DNA of 64,000 bases. It comes from Methylomonas sp. (lineage in GTDB: Bacteria > Pseudomonadota > Gammaproteobacteria > Methylococcales > Methylomonadaceae). The notes beneath the pieces are model-generated. The model was given only the letters and a program-made list of their open reading frames with translations. It made no database searches and was not told the DNA's origin. Made by a program: the position numbers and the translations under genes. Shown piece after piece: positions 1 through 9,200 of this stretch (its first letter is position 1; every line of letters begins with the position of its first letter). Location of the stretch: positions 12,539 through 76,538 of the forward strand of contig NZ_JALOBS010000024.1 of NCBI RefSeq assembly GCF_023228165.1. The letters run 5' to 3'.

Positions 1-1058
1 TATGCATTCTCGCGAAGGAATGGGGTGCGAAAGATTTCGGCAGAATGCTTGACTCTGCAGCAACAGGTGGGCAAGAGAAACTCTGCGTTCTCGCAAATGA
101 ATGGGGCTCAACTCAATTTGACAGAATGTTTCGTGCAGCAAAGGGTGGGCATAAAGATTTGTGCATTCTCGCAAAGGAATGGGGCGCCACAGCGTTCAAT
201 TGGATGCTCGAATACGCGGCACTCGGTGGGCATAAAGATTTATGCATTCTCGCGAAGGAATGGGGTGCAACCGATTTTAATGGAATGCTTGGCAAAGCAG
301 CGCAACGCGGATATAAAGCTTTATGTGTTCTCGCGAAGGAATGGGGCGCGACTAATTTTAGTGATATGCTTTGCGGTGCTGCAGAAGGCGAGCAAATCGA
401 ACTTTGTATTCTTGCAAAGGAATGGGGCAACGCGCATGAGGAATTAAGCAATTTTGACGGAATGTTTTATGCTGCGTTTGGCGGACACGTGGAAATTTGT
501 CTCCTTGCAAAAGAATGGGGCGCTACAAATTTTAATAAGATGCTCGTAAACGCTACATATAACGGATATCGAGATTTATGCATTCTCGCAAAAGAATGGG
601 GCGCGACAAATTTTAATGAGATGCTCCGCGAAGCTGCATCTGAAGGATATAAAGATTTATGTATTCTTGCAAGGGAGTGGGGCGCAACTGATTTTAATGC
701 GCTGTTACGCATTGCGACGATGCGTAGATATAAATCTTTATGCATTCTCGCAAAGGAATGGGGCGCTACAAATTTTAATGAGATGCTCAGCGAAGCTGTA
801 GGCGATGAATTTGAAGATTTATGCATTCTCGCAAAGGAATGGGGCGCTACAAATTTTAATGAGATGCTCATCACAGCCGTGGATAGAAAGAACGTCGGTC
901 TCTGCATTCTCGCAGAAGAATGGGGCGCCGATGATTTTGACGAGATGTTACGTATCGCAACATTAATTAGGCACAAGGAACTGTGCACCCTCGCAAGAGA
1001 ATGGGGTGCGGAATCCGAAATAGATACTGATAGCTCCGACTCGGATACGTACTATTGA
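1..1058 (+). CDS. Ankyrin-like repeat protein, 5' end outside window
   Basis: The frame (first full codon at 3) is open to the window edge, so the true start lies upstream and the Met at 45 is internal. The visible 352 residues are a solenoid of about a dozen repeats with a 27-residue period of the form LCILAKEWGATxFNxML followed by xxAAxxGHxD. This looks like an ankyrin repeat shortened by about six residues, with the helix-turn-helix kept and the beta-hairpin reduced. The C-terminus is a short acidic Ser/Asp tail. Complete relatives in this window start with an F-box-like domain, so this one probably does too. In that architecture the solenoid would bind a host target for ubiquitination; this is inference. 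Confidence 0.85.
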   Translation, partial: CILAKEWGAKDFGRMLDSAATGGQEKLCVLANEWGSTQFDRMFRAAKGGHKDLCILAKEWGATAFNWMLEYAALGGHKDLCILAKEWGATDFNGMLGKAAQRGYKALCVLAKEWGATNFSDMLCGAAEGEQIELCILAKEWGNAHEELSNFDGMFYAAFGGHVEICLLAKEWGATNFNKMLVNATYNGYRDLCILAKEWGATNFNEMLREAASEGYKDLCILAREWGATDFNALLRIATMRRYKSLCILAKEWGATNFNEMLSEAVGDEFEDLCILAKEWGATNFNEMLITAVDRKNVGLCILAEEWGADDFDEMLRIATLIRHKELCTLAREWGAESEIDTDSSDSDTYY

Positions 1059-1453
1059 ACCGATTTATCAATGCGACACTTTGTTATGCCGCGAGAATGC
1101 GGAATAAAACGCTGCCAGCGATTTCTCCGCCATTTTGCTGATTAAAAGTCAGAATCTTATCTCGTGTTAATTATGCGTGCGCGCTGAGTGGCGCGTATTC
1201 TACATTTTTTTGTAATTTTGCGAGCACGAATCGCGCCAATGACCACCGTTGATTTGCTTTTATTTCATATTAGAAAAACGCAACTGTGATTCTCCAATCA
1301 AATAAAAGCATATCATTTCATTGTTCTATTGGATTTGAATCTATTCTTCTTTGAAACTATTCCAAATCAATACAAATCATCGGCGTCATTGGCGCATTTG
1401 ATGAAGAATAGACAAAAAAGATAATCTTCCTCTCTCGCCAATGATGGGAGAAT
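1059..1453. other. Non-coding spacer with nested inverted repeats
   Basis: No convincing gene lies between two convergent 3' ends. The stretch contains inverted repeats: TGCTTTTATTT at 1255-1265 against AAATAAAAGCA at 1300-1310, and TCTATTCTTC at 1340-1349 against GAAGAATAGA at 1403-1412, with a near-palindromic GATTTG/CAAATC pair between. They could form transcript 3'-end hairpins or a structured DNA site; neither is proven. Confidence 0.5.
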
Positions 1454-1963
1454 TTACATCCTCGCATCGCTTTGGCATCGTCCTCCTTCTTTTAATGCTA
1501 ATAATTGTGTAAATGCGACGAATAACTCAAATAGAATTTTATCCGCGTCTTTACTGCCACTCTGAATTCTGTTAAAGACTATTATTTCATCTCGCATCAT
1601 TTTATGGTCGCCGAAGATATTTCTATGTCGCACATTGCGCGAATATTCTTCGCCGCGTGAATGTGTGGTTTCGCGTTGCGAATATTCCACGATTTTCGCC
1701 GCTGTTGGCGCCGCAATCTGCATGTAATTTTCCAAATTCGCCGCAATGCGATCCGTAAGATACCGATACTCGCTCATATAATCCGCGATTGACATTTGGC
1801 AAAAACTGGAATCTTTTACAGAAATTCGCTGGCGACTCGCCGAAGGCACGTTCGCCCATTGCGCGGATACTGCTGTTGCGTCCATCAATACTTTGACTAA
1901 TCTTCTTTGTATTTGATATGGTTCTTGCGAAGCGGATGAGGCGGTGCCGGAATCTTGCGCCAT
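1454..1963 (-). CDS. Hypothetical protein, 169 aa
   Basis: Not recognised. The protein is soluble-looking, with a Ser/Ala/Gln-rich N-terminus and predicted helices towards the C-terminus; it has no membrane segment and no metal-binding motif. The ATG at 1963 is the first Met. The upstream region (about 1985-2025) contains a near copy of the sequence that precedes the RNA polymerase gene, around the palindrome CTCTCTATAGAGAG, although on the opposite strand to this gene. Confidence 0.6.
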   Translation of the reverse strand: MAQDSGTASSASQEPYQIQRRLVKVLMDATAVSAQWANVPSASRQRISVKDSSFCQMSIADYMSEYRYLTDRIAANLENYMQIAAPTAAKIVEYSQRETTHSRGEEYSRNVRHRNIFGDHKMMRDEIIVFNRIQSGSKDADKILFELFVAFTQLLALKEGGRCQSDARM

Positions 1964-1987
1964 TAAAACTATCCCTTATTAGAATAT

Positions 1988-2024
1988 CTGTATTTCAAAT
2001 TTACTCTCTATAGAGAGATACATG
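1988..2024 (+). promoter_or_regulatory. Copy of the RNA polymerase upstream sequence without a gene
   Basis: TATTTCAAATTTACT followed by a CTATAGAGAGATA-like tract and an ATG closely matches 6190-6223, just before the polymerase ATG. Here the ATG opens a frame of only four codons (stop at once), so this is either a regulatory element used by the neighbouring genes or the remnant of a duplicated 5' end. Confidence 0.4.
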
Positions 2025-2114
2025 CGTTTCTGCTAAATTGAGACTTAAGCGGCATCAGTTTATACGTTTTTAAACTCGCATAAAAAAGTACTCAAATCAA
2101 TATATAGATAGCGA

Positions 2115-2480
2115 ATGGCAGAAACAACAGAAATACACGAAGAAAGCGCCCAGAGTGAGACGATTCCTGACGAAACTACGATAGTCACTAAACGCGGACG
2201 ACCTAAGAAATACAATACGCCAGAGGAACGCCATGTTGCGGCAATGGAATCATCAAAGCGATATTACAAACGTCTTGTAGTAATTTCGCATCAATTCGGG
2301 CATCTCGTGCCAATTGAAAATCAACCGACACCCGAAGATAAACTTGAGAGAAAAAAACTGCAACATCGGGATGCCATGAAGCGGTATTACGCCTCTCATC
2401 GTGATGAGATACTCGCATATCAAAACGAATACAACCGCACTCATGATAAGTTTCATGCGGCGACTAAAGAAAAAAAATAA
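2115..2480 (+). CDS. Small AT-hook protein
   Basis: A 121-residue charged protein. Residues around 30-37 read KRGRPKKY, a canonical AT-hook (RGRP core) that binds the minor groove of AT-rich DNA. It is followed by PEERHVAAMESSKRYYKR and a Lys/Arg/Tyr-rich helical tail. The gene at 2866 has the same arrangement, RGRPRKY then EEERVAA and SKR, so the two are paralogues. The likely role is DNA binding, either packaging or transcription. The start is preceded by TATATAGATAG rather than by the T-rich motif common elsewhere in the window. Confidence 0.75.
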   Translation: MAETTEIHEESAQSETIPDETTIVTKRGRPKKYNTPEERHVAAMESSKRYYKRLVVISHQFGHLVPIENQPTPEDKLERKKLQHRDAMKRYYASHRDEILAYQNEYNRTHDKFHAATKEKK

Positions 2481-2551
2481 TAACTTTTGATATATTTTTT
2501 TGTTCGCATAAATATATCACCATCCCGAGAAGAAAAAAACAAGTAAAACCC

Positions 2552-2583
2552 GAGAGCAGCAGTGATAATTCCCTGCTGCCTCA
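2552..2583 (+). terminator. Possible 3'-end hairpin
   Basis: GAGCAGCAG and CTGCTGCCTC flank a ten-base loop, about 75 bases after the first AT-hook gene. A six- to seven-base GC stem could mark a transcript 3' end. No experimental basis is visible. Confidence 0.3.
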
Positions 2584-2605
2584 TTAATTAATCGCAAAGT
2601 TTTAA

Positions 2606-2782
2606 ATGGCGATTCCGCGTGCAATAGTGGGTCCGCAAAATATTGAATTTTTCGATTGTTCTGTCGCGCAAAAGCTCCACCAGAGGTGTCGAGCCTTTGG
2701 CGAGCTCATTCGTGGCAAAATTACGCCCGTAGAACGGGGTTTTCTGCAGCGGTATATTGATGGACCAAGTTTGATTGAATGA
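2606..2782 (+). CDS. Small ORF, 58 aa, carrying a 30-bp module
   Basis: ATG at 2606, TGA at 2780-2782. The product starts MAIPRAIVGPQNIEFFDC and ends IDGPSLIE. Residues 23-34 (KLHQRCRAFGEL) are the translation of a GC-rich 30-bp module at 2672-2707. The module keeps the frame open, as in the longer genes, which supports this being or having been a real gene. No family is recognised. It sits between the two AT-hook paralogues. Confidence 0.5.
   Translation: MAIPRAIVGPQNIEFFDCSVAQKLHQRCRAFGELIRGKITPVERGFLQRYIDGPSLIE
2672..2707. repeat. 30-bp GC-rich module in small ORF
   Basis: AAGCTC, 24 nt, GAGCTC. In the + direction it is the reverse complement of the common orientation (CACC..GGTGTCGAG..GGC core). 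Hexamer-to-hexamer spacing is exactly 30 bp. Confidence 0.8.
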
Positions 2783-2865
2783 TATTTTTCCGAATCCATT
2801 ATGTGCGAGAATATTCTCATATTTTCATTAAATCTTGTTTTTGTAATTTATATAAGTGATAATAA

Positions 2866-3168
2866 ATGGCAAACAAAGACATCGACCCAAGTACAGAAAT
2901 TTTACAAAAAACAATACTACTTCCGCAACAAAGTGCCGAGCCGGCGGCTCCGAGGCACCGCGGTCGTCCGCGAAAATATTTTACCGAAGAAGAGAGGGTG
3001 GCGGCGATAACAGCAGCGAGTAAACGATTCGCGGAGCGCGTTGATGTTGCAAAGCACGGGGGCGGGTTTGCATTTGTGAGGCATAAAAACCCAACCAAAG
3101 AAGATAAACGCGTAAATCGCCAGCAGCATTATGCAGCCAAAAAAATGAAGGATGCTTCGGGTATTTAA
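2866..3168 (+). CDS. Small AT-hook protein, paralogue of the gene at 2115
   Basis: A 100-residue basic protein with the AT-hook RHRGRPRKYF near residues 28-37, followed by a shared EEERVAAITAASKRFAER helix and a Lys/Arg/Gln-rich C-terminus. It is about 20 residues shorter than its paralogue. It probably binds AT-rich DNA. The ATG follows TTTATATAAGTGATAATAA, again without the T7-GAA motif, so the two AT-hook genes may share a temporal class different from the F-box genes. Confidence 0.75.
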   Translation: MANKDIDPSTEILQKTILLPQQSAEPAAPRHRGRPRKYFTEEERVAAITAASKRFAERVDVAKHGGGFAFVRHKNPTKEDKRVNRQQHYAAKKMKDASGI

Positions 3169-3296
3169 TTATTTATCAAATTATTTTTTTATTGCTGATA
3201 TTTATATATAGCGCGCATAGACAAAAAAATCGTACGAGTGCGGAATCACTCATACAAACCAGAGACCATCTACTTTAACGCGGGAAAATTTTTTAA

Positions 3297-5570
3297 ATGG
3301 CAGAAAAAAAGAAAATTCGCGGACCAACTGTCTTTGAGTATTTTCGTCGCGACATCGCAGAGACTCTATTGCGCGGCAAGATAAATGCGCAAGCTAAATA
3401 TTTTCTGAAACTATACCTCAATGCCTCGGAACATGCATCTGACGCACCGCCATCAGGAAGCGATGCAATTCAGGCGCCTCATGCGATTCATCGCGTCTCG
3501 GTGAACCATTTTCGCGCGGCATTTGGACGGTTGTACCCTTCGATTGGCGACTTTGATACAAAGAAAGTTCTACGCTGGTCTGGCGCGACCATGCCGTGCG
3601 AAATTCGTAATCACCTGTTTTCTGAACTATATTACGACCTCGATATAGTCAACGCGCATCCGACAATTGCTTTGGCACTTTTCGAAAAATATGAATTGCC
3701 CCATGCGGAGACTGAACATTATGTCAATTGCCGCGAAGATTGCCTCAACAATGTGATTTCGTTGTGTGGTGGAATGCAAGTCGTCAATCGCGATGAGGTG
3801 AAAATCCTCTTCATTTCGCTTCTTTATGGTGGTTCCGTTCAATATTGGGCGATGACCCACAATATCGAGCCATCCGTGCTCATTAATTCGCGCTATGGCA
3901 AATTATTCGATGAGGTCAAAAATAATATCCGGGTAATTACGGCACACGAGGATTTCGCCGATATAAGGCGCTTCGTTGATAATGCGCGTGCATGTAAGTT
4001 CAAAAATCATTTCGACTATATGAAGAAACTCGTCGGACATGATGAAAAACCAACCATCTTCGCGTTTATTTGTCAAAATATTGAACGCATGGCATTAGAG
4101 ATTATTATCAAACAAGCCGCGGATGGTGGATTTGAAGTCGGTGCACTAATTTTTGATGGTTGCCATATTCGCAGAACGCGTGAATTGACTGATGCGCATC
4201 TTCGCAGTTGGGAATCCGCGATTGCGCGCGAATTAAACATTCCGGTGAAATTGCTCATCAAGCCGATGAATTTAGACCCGTCTCTACTTGACCCATCGGA
4301 GGGAATCGATTCATACGAGCAAGTCAAAGCATCTTTCGAGAAGGCGGCGTTTTTCTGTCGCAGCACAGCGTTGTTTTACGAAATCATCATCACTCCCGAT
4401 GAATATATGTTCATAGCGCGCTCTTATAATGATTTCGCACTCGTTTATAAACCGCTGGTTTACATAGACTTTGATGACCACCATAATTTGAAAAAGTTCT
4501 GCTTTACGGATAAATGGATTAAAGACCCAAATCAGCGACAATATTTGCGGGTTACATTTGCGCCTCCTCCACTTGTTGCGAAACAGTACGAATTTAACCA
4601 ATGGATGGGATTTTGCATCGAACAGTACCCGCTACCCCCGGAAAATGACTGTATCGCTCGTGAAGGATGCGAATTGATAATCCGCCACATGCGGCTATTA
4701 ACGAACAATGATGAAACGTTATTCCATTACATGTGGCTGTGGTTCGCTGATATGGTCAAATTTCCCGGAAGAAAATCCCGCGTATTGCTTATCTTGCGCA
4801 GTAAGGCGCAACAGATCGGCAAATCGTTATTATTCGAGATTTTCGAGAATTTGTTTGGTAAATTGCTGGCGATTAGTGTTGACGACCCAAATTTAATCCT
4901 CGGCGAATTTAACGCAAATATCGGCGGAAAACTGTTAATTTGCCTCGAAGAACTAAAGAAAACAGCCATATCCAGCGATAATCAAGAGCGATTAAAGAAT
5001 CTCCTCACGCGGCGAGAAGATGTCGTCAACGAAAAAAACAAGCCTACATACCGATTGCCCAGTCTTGCGCGTTATTTAGTGTGTACCAATTCGCGGAATT
5101 CGCTGCCAGTCGAAATGGGGGATGCGCGTATATGCGCCATTGATGTAAAATGCGAGCGACAACCGGATGCCTATTATTTCGCACTCGTCACAGCCGCCAA
5201 AGATAAAAGCGTACTCCGGCGATTTTTTGAAATGCTCAAAAATGAGCAGGAAGTAACCGCGACATTAAATCTTGCGACATTTCGCCCGAAAACGGAATTT
5301 TTCTGCGACATGCGTGAATTAAATGTTTCGCCGGATATTCGGTTCTTTTGCGATTTTATCTGCGAGCAAAATGCGCGCACTCCGGAAAACGAGAAATTTT
5401 TAATCACTCACCGGGATTTACACGCGCACTATCTTGAACAAATTACTGGAAGATTAACCGGCATCGTATCACCGATACAGCTTGGTAAGGATATCAAATC
5501 AATGATAAATGATGTACCGGAAGATAAATGCGGAATTAGGTCTTATATGTCTGGCGGATGCCGCAAATAA
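3297..5570 (+). CDS. TV-Pol-like polymerase fused to SF3 helicase
   Basis: 757 residues with two parts. The N-terminal half carries motifs of family-A-like polymerases of the TV-Pol type: YYDLDIVNAHPTI (Asp114, Asp116; motif A), DEVKILFISLLYGG (Lys169; motif B) and LIFDGCHI (Asp287; motif C). The C-terminal half is a superfamily 3 helicase: Walker A SKAQQIGKS (Lys509), Walker B LLICLEEL (Glu551/552), and a sensor-like RYLVCTNS. TV-Pol/SF3 fusions are known from virophages and related elements, where they are thought to prime or copy DNA and unwind it. A shorter paralogue at 30006 has only the helicase half. The C-terminus is cut by a frameshift: 20 residues homologous to the paralogue's end (INLPLAVNWL) lie in another frame just after the stop. 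Confidence 0.8.
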   Translation: MAEKKKIRGPTVFEYFRRDIAETLLRGKINAQAKYFLKLYLNASEHASDAPPSGSDAIQAPHAIHRVSVNHFRAAFGRLYPSIGDFDTKKVLRWSGATMPCEIRNHLFSELYYDLDIVNAHPTIALALFEKYELPHAETEHYVNCREDCLNNVISLCGGMQVVNRDEVKILFISLLYGGSVQYWAMTHNIEPSVLINSRYGKLFDEVKNNIRVITAHEDFADIRRFVDNARACKFKNHFDYMKKLVGHDEKPTIFAFICQNIERMALEIIIKQAADGGFEVGALIFDGCHIRRTRELTDAHLRSWESAIARELNIPVKLLIKPMNLDPSLLDPSEGIDSYEQVKASFEKAAFFCRSTALFYEIIITPDEYMFIARSYNDFALVYKPLVYIDFDDHHNLKKFCFTDKWIKDPNQRQYLRVTFAPPPLVAKQYEFNQWMGFCIEQYPLPPENDCIAREGCELIIRHMRLLTNNDETLFHYMWLWFADMVKFPGRKSRVLLILRSKAQQIGKSLLFEIFENLFGKLLAISVDDPNLILGEFNANIGGKLLICLEELKKTAISSDNQERLKNLLTRREDVVNEKNKPTYRLPSLARYLVCTNSRNSLPVEMGDARICAIDVKCERQPDAYYFALVTAAKDKSVLRRFFEMLKNEQEVTATLNLATFRPKTEFFCDMRELNVSPDIRFFCDFICEQNARTPENEKFLITHRDLHAHYLEQITGRLTGIVSPIQLGKDIKSMINDVPEDKCGIRSYMSGGCRK

Positions 5571-6220
5571 ACTTACCGCTGGCAGTGAATTGGCTCATGG
5601 AAATCGGCTATATCGAAATGGATTCGTAAAAAATTCTGCGAACACCTGCTGGATTCGTTTTTTTTGCGTGAAAACGCCGATAAACTGCTTAACTCGACAA
5701 AAAATAAAACTCTCTACAATTCTCTTCATACCACCTTTCAAAGAGGATATCGCCATGAAGAGAATTGGCGTTTTAATCGCCGCTGCACATCTTTTTTACA
5801 GTGTAGAGGGGTGTCGAGAAGAAAACGAACTTTTTCCCTTTTAATCACTCGCGATTTTTCGTAAATTTTTTTCGCCGCGCCCCATTGAAGTTGCTTTTTT
5901 CTCCTCTTCTATTCTTCTTTCCAAAAAAGAGAGAGATGTATAAAGAAATATAAGTTAAATCCTCTTTATGGCGAGTGGTTCGGGACTGTAGAGAAGGAAC
6001 TTTTTCTTCTCTACAATTCTCTTCACCTTTCTACAATCCAAAATGATGATGGCTGAGGGTAGCAGCGGCTCGGTTCTGTTAAAGGCGACCATTTCCTTTT
6101 TTTAGAAAAGTGCCATCGTCGCCATTTTCCCGTGCAGAGTGAATCTCTATCAACCGCAATATTCGCCGCCTTTTCGCTGAATAAATTGATATTTCAAATT
6201 TACTTCTTATAGAGATATAG
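5571..6220. other. Long non-coding region with hairpins and direct repeats
   Basis: About 650 bases without a convincing gene. The first 60 bases are the frameshifted 3' end of the helicase. TCTCTACAATTCTCTTCA occurs at 5711-5728 and again at 6008-6025. CAATTCTCTTCAT at 5717-5729 pairs with ATGAAGAGAATTG at 5755-5767. A perfect ten-base stem, TGTAGAGAAG/CTTCTCTACA, lies at about 5989-6018. The region ends at the polymerase promoter. A 29-codon frame at 5755-5844 exists but overlaps the hairpin arm and is not called. Confidence 0.6.
6190..6220 (+). promoter_or_regulatory. Probable promoter of RNA polymerase subunit gene
   Basis: An AT-rich block, TATTTCAAATTTACT then CTTATAGAGATATAG, ends at the ATG. 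It differs from the T7-GAA motif used by most other genes and has a near duplicate at 1988-2024. Confidence 0.4.
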
Positions 6221-9200
6221 ATGGATTCTAAAGCACAAGATAAGGATGACCCTGCCCCAAAGAAGACTGCAACGCCCGACGCCGGAGGTGTCCTGAAAAT
6301 GCGCGAAACCGATAGCGGCGTAACATCGCAGGATTTGATGGCGCTTCTCCGCTGTGCTTATCTTTGCAAAAAGCCGGCTGGGCATCATCTGCGCTCAATG
6401 AATTTCTTCTACCACACCGGACTTCGGCAAATTATCACGGATATCTTCAAAATCGAAGGCGTGATAAAAAATACGCGCGAAGCCACTCAAGAAGATAAAT
6501 CAATAGAATCTATTCACTTTGAAGTTAAATTTTCAAATGTCAAGTGCGAAAGCCCCAGTATCGCCAAAGTGCGTTCCGGGCTGCCTGAATTGTTGACGCC
6601 GAATTATGCGCGCAAAATGTCGCTTACTTACGCAATTAGAACTACTGTAGATGTTAGCATGATTGCAACCGCGGTAATGGTCGGCACTCCGCATTCAGAA
6701 AAACGCATCGAAGAGAAATTAATCGGGCATCATCTCGCGCAAATTCAATGTATGGTCGGCTCGGACCTCTGCACGACAGCAGGACGTTCGCGCGAAGCAT
6801 TAATCGAAATGGAAGAAGACCCAAATGACGCTCTTGGCTATTTTATCTTGAATGGCGGCGAATGGAGTGTTGACTGCCTGGAGAATATCACGAGCAACCT
6901 TGCGCACATCTTCAAAAATATGTACGAGAATGAAGTTGCGCGGCTCAATTTCTTGAGCAAATTCGGCGATGCGTTTGAAAATTCTAATAAACTGACAGTC
7001 ATCTATACAACATCCGGCGCTATTGAAGTGCAATTCCAAACAAATCAAAAAGAGCAGGAACTCACAGTGCCGTTTTACGTGATATTTCGCGCATTCGGAA
7101 TGACGAGCGATGTCGACATCGTGAATACGATTGTTGGCGATTGTACATTGACCGACCCAATTACGACTACTCTTCTTGATGTCATAGATCGCGCATATTT
7201 GGCGCAGACGCGCATTGGCACGCATTCCGCACAGCAGCGTCCGGGCGCCGAATCTGAGCAAAGTGTGGAAAGTTCTGCAAAAATAGTCCATGAATATGAC
7301 ACAGCGGAGATTTTACTATGGCTCGCGGCAAAAGCGAAAGCCATTCCGCGCCATGGCGATGAAATGAAAAATGAGGAGTTCAAGAGAAAAGCCGCCGAAG
7401 AGATGCGCAATATATGCAATACGCGGATTTTCCAACATATGGGCGCATCGGATGCCGATGTTGGGCGCAAACTGCGACTTCTCGGATATTTGATTTATAA
7501 ACTGCTTCTCGTTGCACTGGGAATTATGGAGCAAACAGACCGCGATTCATATCGCACGAAGCGCGTGCATGCAGCCGGAATTTCACTGGCGAAAGCATTT
7601 AAAACGGATTTCAATATTGCCGTTGTGCATGAAATTCGTAAGCGCCTGCGCAAGGCATTCGAGAGTTCAAGTTTCTCAGAAGTGCGAATGAGCGAGCAAG
7701 TGAGTCGCGTTCTCGCGGAAGACAAACTTCACCAGCTATTATCGCAGGCGATTTCCACCGGCAATAAAATTCTGAAAGTTCGCCAACAAACCGTGACGAA
7801 TCGTGTGGCATCACAGGCATTTTATCGCAAGAATGATGCGCATTCTATTTCCGTAAATGGTTCTATTTCGGTACAAAACGCTGGACCGAATAAACACAAT
7901 ATACGCGCCGATGAGATTCGTCGCGTTCATAGCACATATGCCGGCTTTATTGATGTCTCACAAAGCGCAGATTCGGGAATGAAAGTCGGAATTAGTAAGC
8001 AAATCACAATTGCGACAACAATTACGGATGCGAGCTCCAGCATAATGCTAAAGACTCTTATTCGCGAGGATAAAGCGATTATGTCTGTTGATGCCGTAAC
8101 AACGCAGGAAATAGTTCGCAATAAATTGTCGCGCGTATTTGTCAATGGCGATTGGATCGGCTGCTGCACGGAAGACCATTTGCTTGTGGCGCGCTATCGC
8201 AAACTTCGCAGAGAGCATCCGGAGTTAATCCATCGGCATACATCCATTTATTGGGACATAAATCTCCGCGAAGTCTATTTTTGGACAGATTACGGGCGTT
8301 TAGTGCGCCCATTCCTTCTCGTCTTTAATAATCTCGAAGAGTATGATGCGGAATGCCTTGAAGCAAAAAAGAAAGGAATAGCGCCGCCGCCGACTTCGAA
8401 ATTCCATCAGTGGTTGGCGATTCGCAGAGAGCACGTCGAAATGCTGCACAACATGAAGCCGGAAATCGCAATGGAAAAACTGGCAGAAGAAGGCGTAATT
8501 GAATATCTTACGCCGGATGAATTCGAAAATTGTCTTGTAGCGAAGAATATCGATGTTCTGCGCGAAGATGCGCATAGCATTACGATGCGCTACACGCATT
8601 GCGAAATCGAGCAGGCGATTTTCGGCGTTGTAATGCTCTCTTCGCCGCTTGTTAATTGCTCGAATGCAGCGCGCTCCACAATGTGGACTTGCCATCGGCG
8701 CAGTTCGAGCAATTGGTTCACGCTGAATTATCCTTATCGCGTTGACAAAAACACAATGCTGCAATATTATTGCGAATATCCAATCGTTTCGAGTTTTTCC
8801 GATTCGCTAATGAATCCGAATGGGCTTAATGCGATTGTTGCGCTTATAGTGCATACGGGGCGTAATCAAGAAGATTCCGTGGTATTTAATGGTTCTTCTC
8901 GCGCTCGCGGAATGTATAGCGGGGCATTTTATAGTTACGAATTTTCGGAATTAGAAAAAGGCGAACGTTTTGAGCCGCCGCCGGCAGAAAACGTCGCAGA
9001 TAGGCGTCACGAAGCCGTTTATAGTCACTTAGGGCGCGATGGAATGCCGCCAATTGGCACGGAAATAAAGAAAGGATATGTGCTCATCGCGAAAACCGCC
9101 GTAATCCAAAAAACGCATGAAACAGGAAAGCCATCATTTGTTGATAAATCCATTGTGTATCGCTGGGAAACACCGGCAGTCGTGGATAATGTGATTCTCT

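Noticed and set aside
5509..5844. 111-codon frame after the helicase
   Set aside because: It overlaps the helicase 3' end and the homologous but frameshifted tail, and runs through hairpin repeats; no protein-like pattern.
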